DNA from: CAZFPN01 sp044370655
GTDB taxonomy: Bacteria > Pseudomonadota > Alphaproteobacteria > Rickettsiales > Deianiraeaceae
Length of the DNA: 15,925 nt
NCBI GenBank assembly: GCA_044370655.1
Contig: JBILVD010000021.1
Location: 1 to 15,925, forward strand
Direction: 5' to 3'
Within the stretch, counting starts at the first letter, position 1. Every line of letters starts with the position of its first letter. The translations under genes and the position numbers were made by a program. The notes under the pieces are model-generated. The model made no database searches, was not told the origin of the DNA, and was given only the letters and a program-made list of their open reading frames with translations. Of the stretch, positions 15,712 through 15,925 are shown piece after piece.

Positions 15712-15771
15712 TATATATAAACATTTAATTTCAAATGTCAATTAGTTTTTTGGATTTTTTTAAAAAAAATC
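15712..15771 (-). promoter_or_regulatory. Strong promoter of the nusG-rplKAJL-rpoBC operon
   Basis: On the minus strand a perfect -35 TTGACA (15736-15741) is followed by TATATA at 16 nt (15714-15719) or 18 nt (15712-15717). Upstream, 15742-15771 is a run of T and A tracts resembling an UP element, as expected for ribosomal operons. The predicted transcript would start near 15705, leaving about 37 nt of leader before the nusG ATG. Confidence 0.7.
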
Positions 15772-15791
15772 ACGATTATATACAATTTGAC

Positions 15792-15820
15792 TTGATATTT
15801 TCTTAAATATCAATTATAAT
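15792..15820 (+). promoter_or_regulatory. Transposase promoter overlapping a 9-bp inverted repeat
   Basis: TTGATA (15792-15797), a 17-nt spacer and TATAAT (15815-15820) form a near-consensus promoter 24 nt upstream of the transposase ATG. A perfect inverted repeat TTGATATTT / AAATATCAA (15792-15800 and 15805-15813, 4-nt loop) covers the -35 and most of the spacer. It is a possible operator, transposase-binding site or hairpin. Confidence 0.6.
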
Positions 15821-15843
15821 ATAGTGTAAGTAATAAAAACTAT

Positions 15844-15925
15844 ATGAATTTAATTGAAGTATTCCAAAAGTTTCCCACTCAAGAGGCTTGCATTAAATAT
15901 CTAGAAAGTAAAAGGTGGAAGGACG
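15844..15925 (+). CDS. IS1595-family transposase, N-terminal part (cut by window edge)
   Basis: An ATG at 15844 opens a frame that runs off the window after 27 residues. The sequence MNLIEVFQKFPTQEACIKYL, then an RW pair a few residues later, matches the start of the IS1595-type zinc-ribbon transposase domain (FP..E.C..YL...RW, normally followed by a CPxC knuckle beyond this edge). The gene is divergent from nusG with its own promoter. Whether the gene is intact cannot be seen. It has the same orientation and apparent family as the fragment at the left edge. Confidence 0.75.
   Translation, partial: MNLIEVFQKFPTQEACIKYLESKRWKD

Noticed and set aside
15669..15734. N-terminally extended NusG frame starting at TTG 15734 (22 extra hydrophobic residues).
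   Set aside because: The TTG lies between the -35 and -10 of the predicted promoter, so it would be upstream of the transcript start. NusG from ATG 15668 already has normal length.
15753..15771. GATTTTTTT/AAAAAAAATC near-palindrome as an intrinsic terminator or IS end.
   Set aside because: The T/A tract is better explained as an UP-element-like region upstream of the nusG -35; low complexity makes any palindrome call weak.

Overview
The window is AT-rich (about one third G+C by eye) and carries one long block of collinear minus-strand housekeeping genes, bracketed by two truncated IS1595-type transposase genes on the plus strand. The gene content, the SI3-type insertion in RpoC, the lysine/alanine-rich tail on S16 and a PopZ-like protein (a family known from Alphaproteobacteria) point to an alphaproteobacterium. 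The low G+C, near absence of Shine-Dalgarno sequences, broken-up classical gene orders and IS load suggest a host-associated lineage of the Rickettsiales or Holosporales type. The exact taxon cannot be fixed from this window.

Reading along the transcribed (minus) strand from the right: a strong promoter (about 15712-15771) drives nusG, rplK, rplA, rplJ, rplL, rpoB and rpoC with 11-60 nt gaps. This is the classical transcription/translation cluster (NusG, ribosomal stalk and L1/L11, RNA polymerase beta and beta'). A 21-nt palindrome sits exactly on the rplL stop codon, before rpoB. A small YciI-family gene follows rpoC after one nucleotide. After a 115-nt AT-rich gap come rpsP and miaB (12-nt gap), then a 92-nt gap with a possible promoter, then a PopZ-like gene and guaB separated by one nucleotide. 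secE is not upstream of nusG, rpsL-rpsG-fusA does not follow rpoC, and rimM-trmD does not follow rpsP, so the ancestral orders are broken at each edge.

The left edge (1-125) is the C-terminal end of an IS1595-like transposase running convergently into guaB. The right edge (15844-15925) is the zinc-ribbon N-terminus of another, transcribed divergently from nusG from its own near-consensus promoter (15792-15820). Both point the same way, so an essential gene block lies between directly oriented IS copies.

No wholly new multi-gene system is evident. The items most worth a second look are: a PopZ-like polar-organiser candidate whose disordered acidic region is built from nearly identical 102-bp tandem repeats; a Gln in place of the highly conserved trigger-loop His in RpoC; several substitutions at rifampicin-contact positions of RpoB; a hairpin with the rplL stop codon in its loop; and the YciI gene translationally coupled to rpoC.
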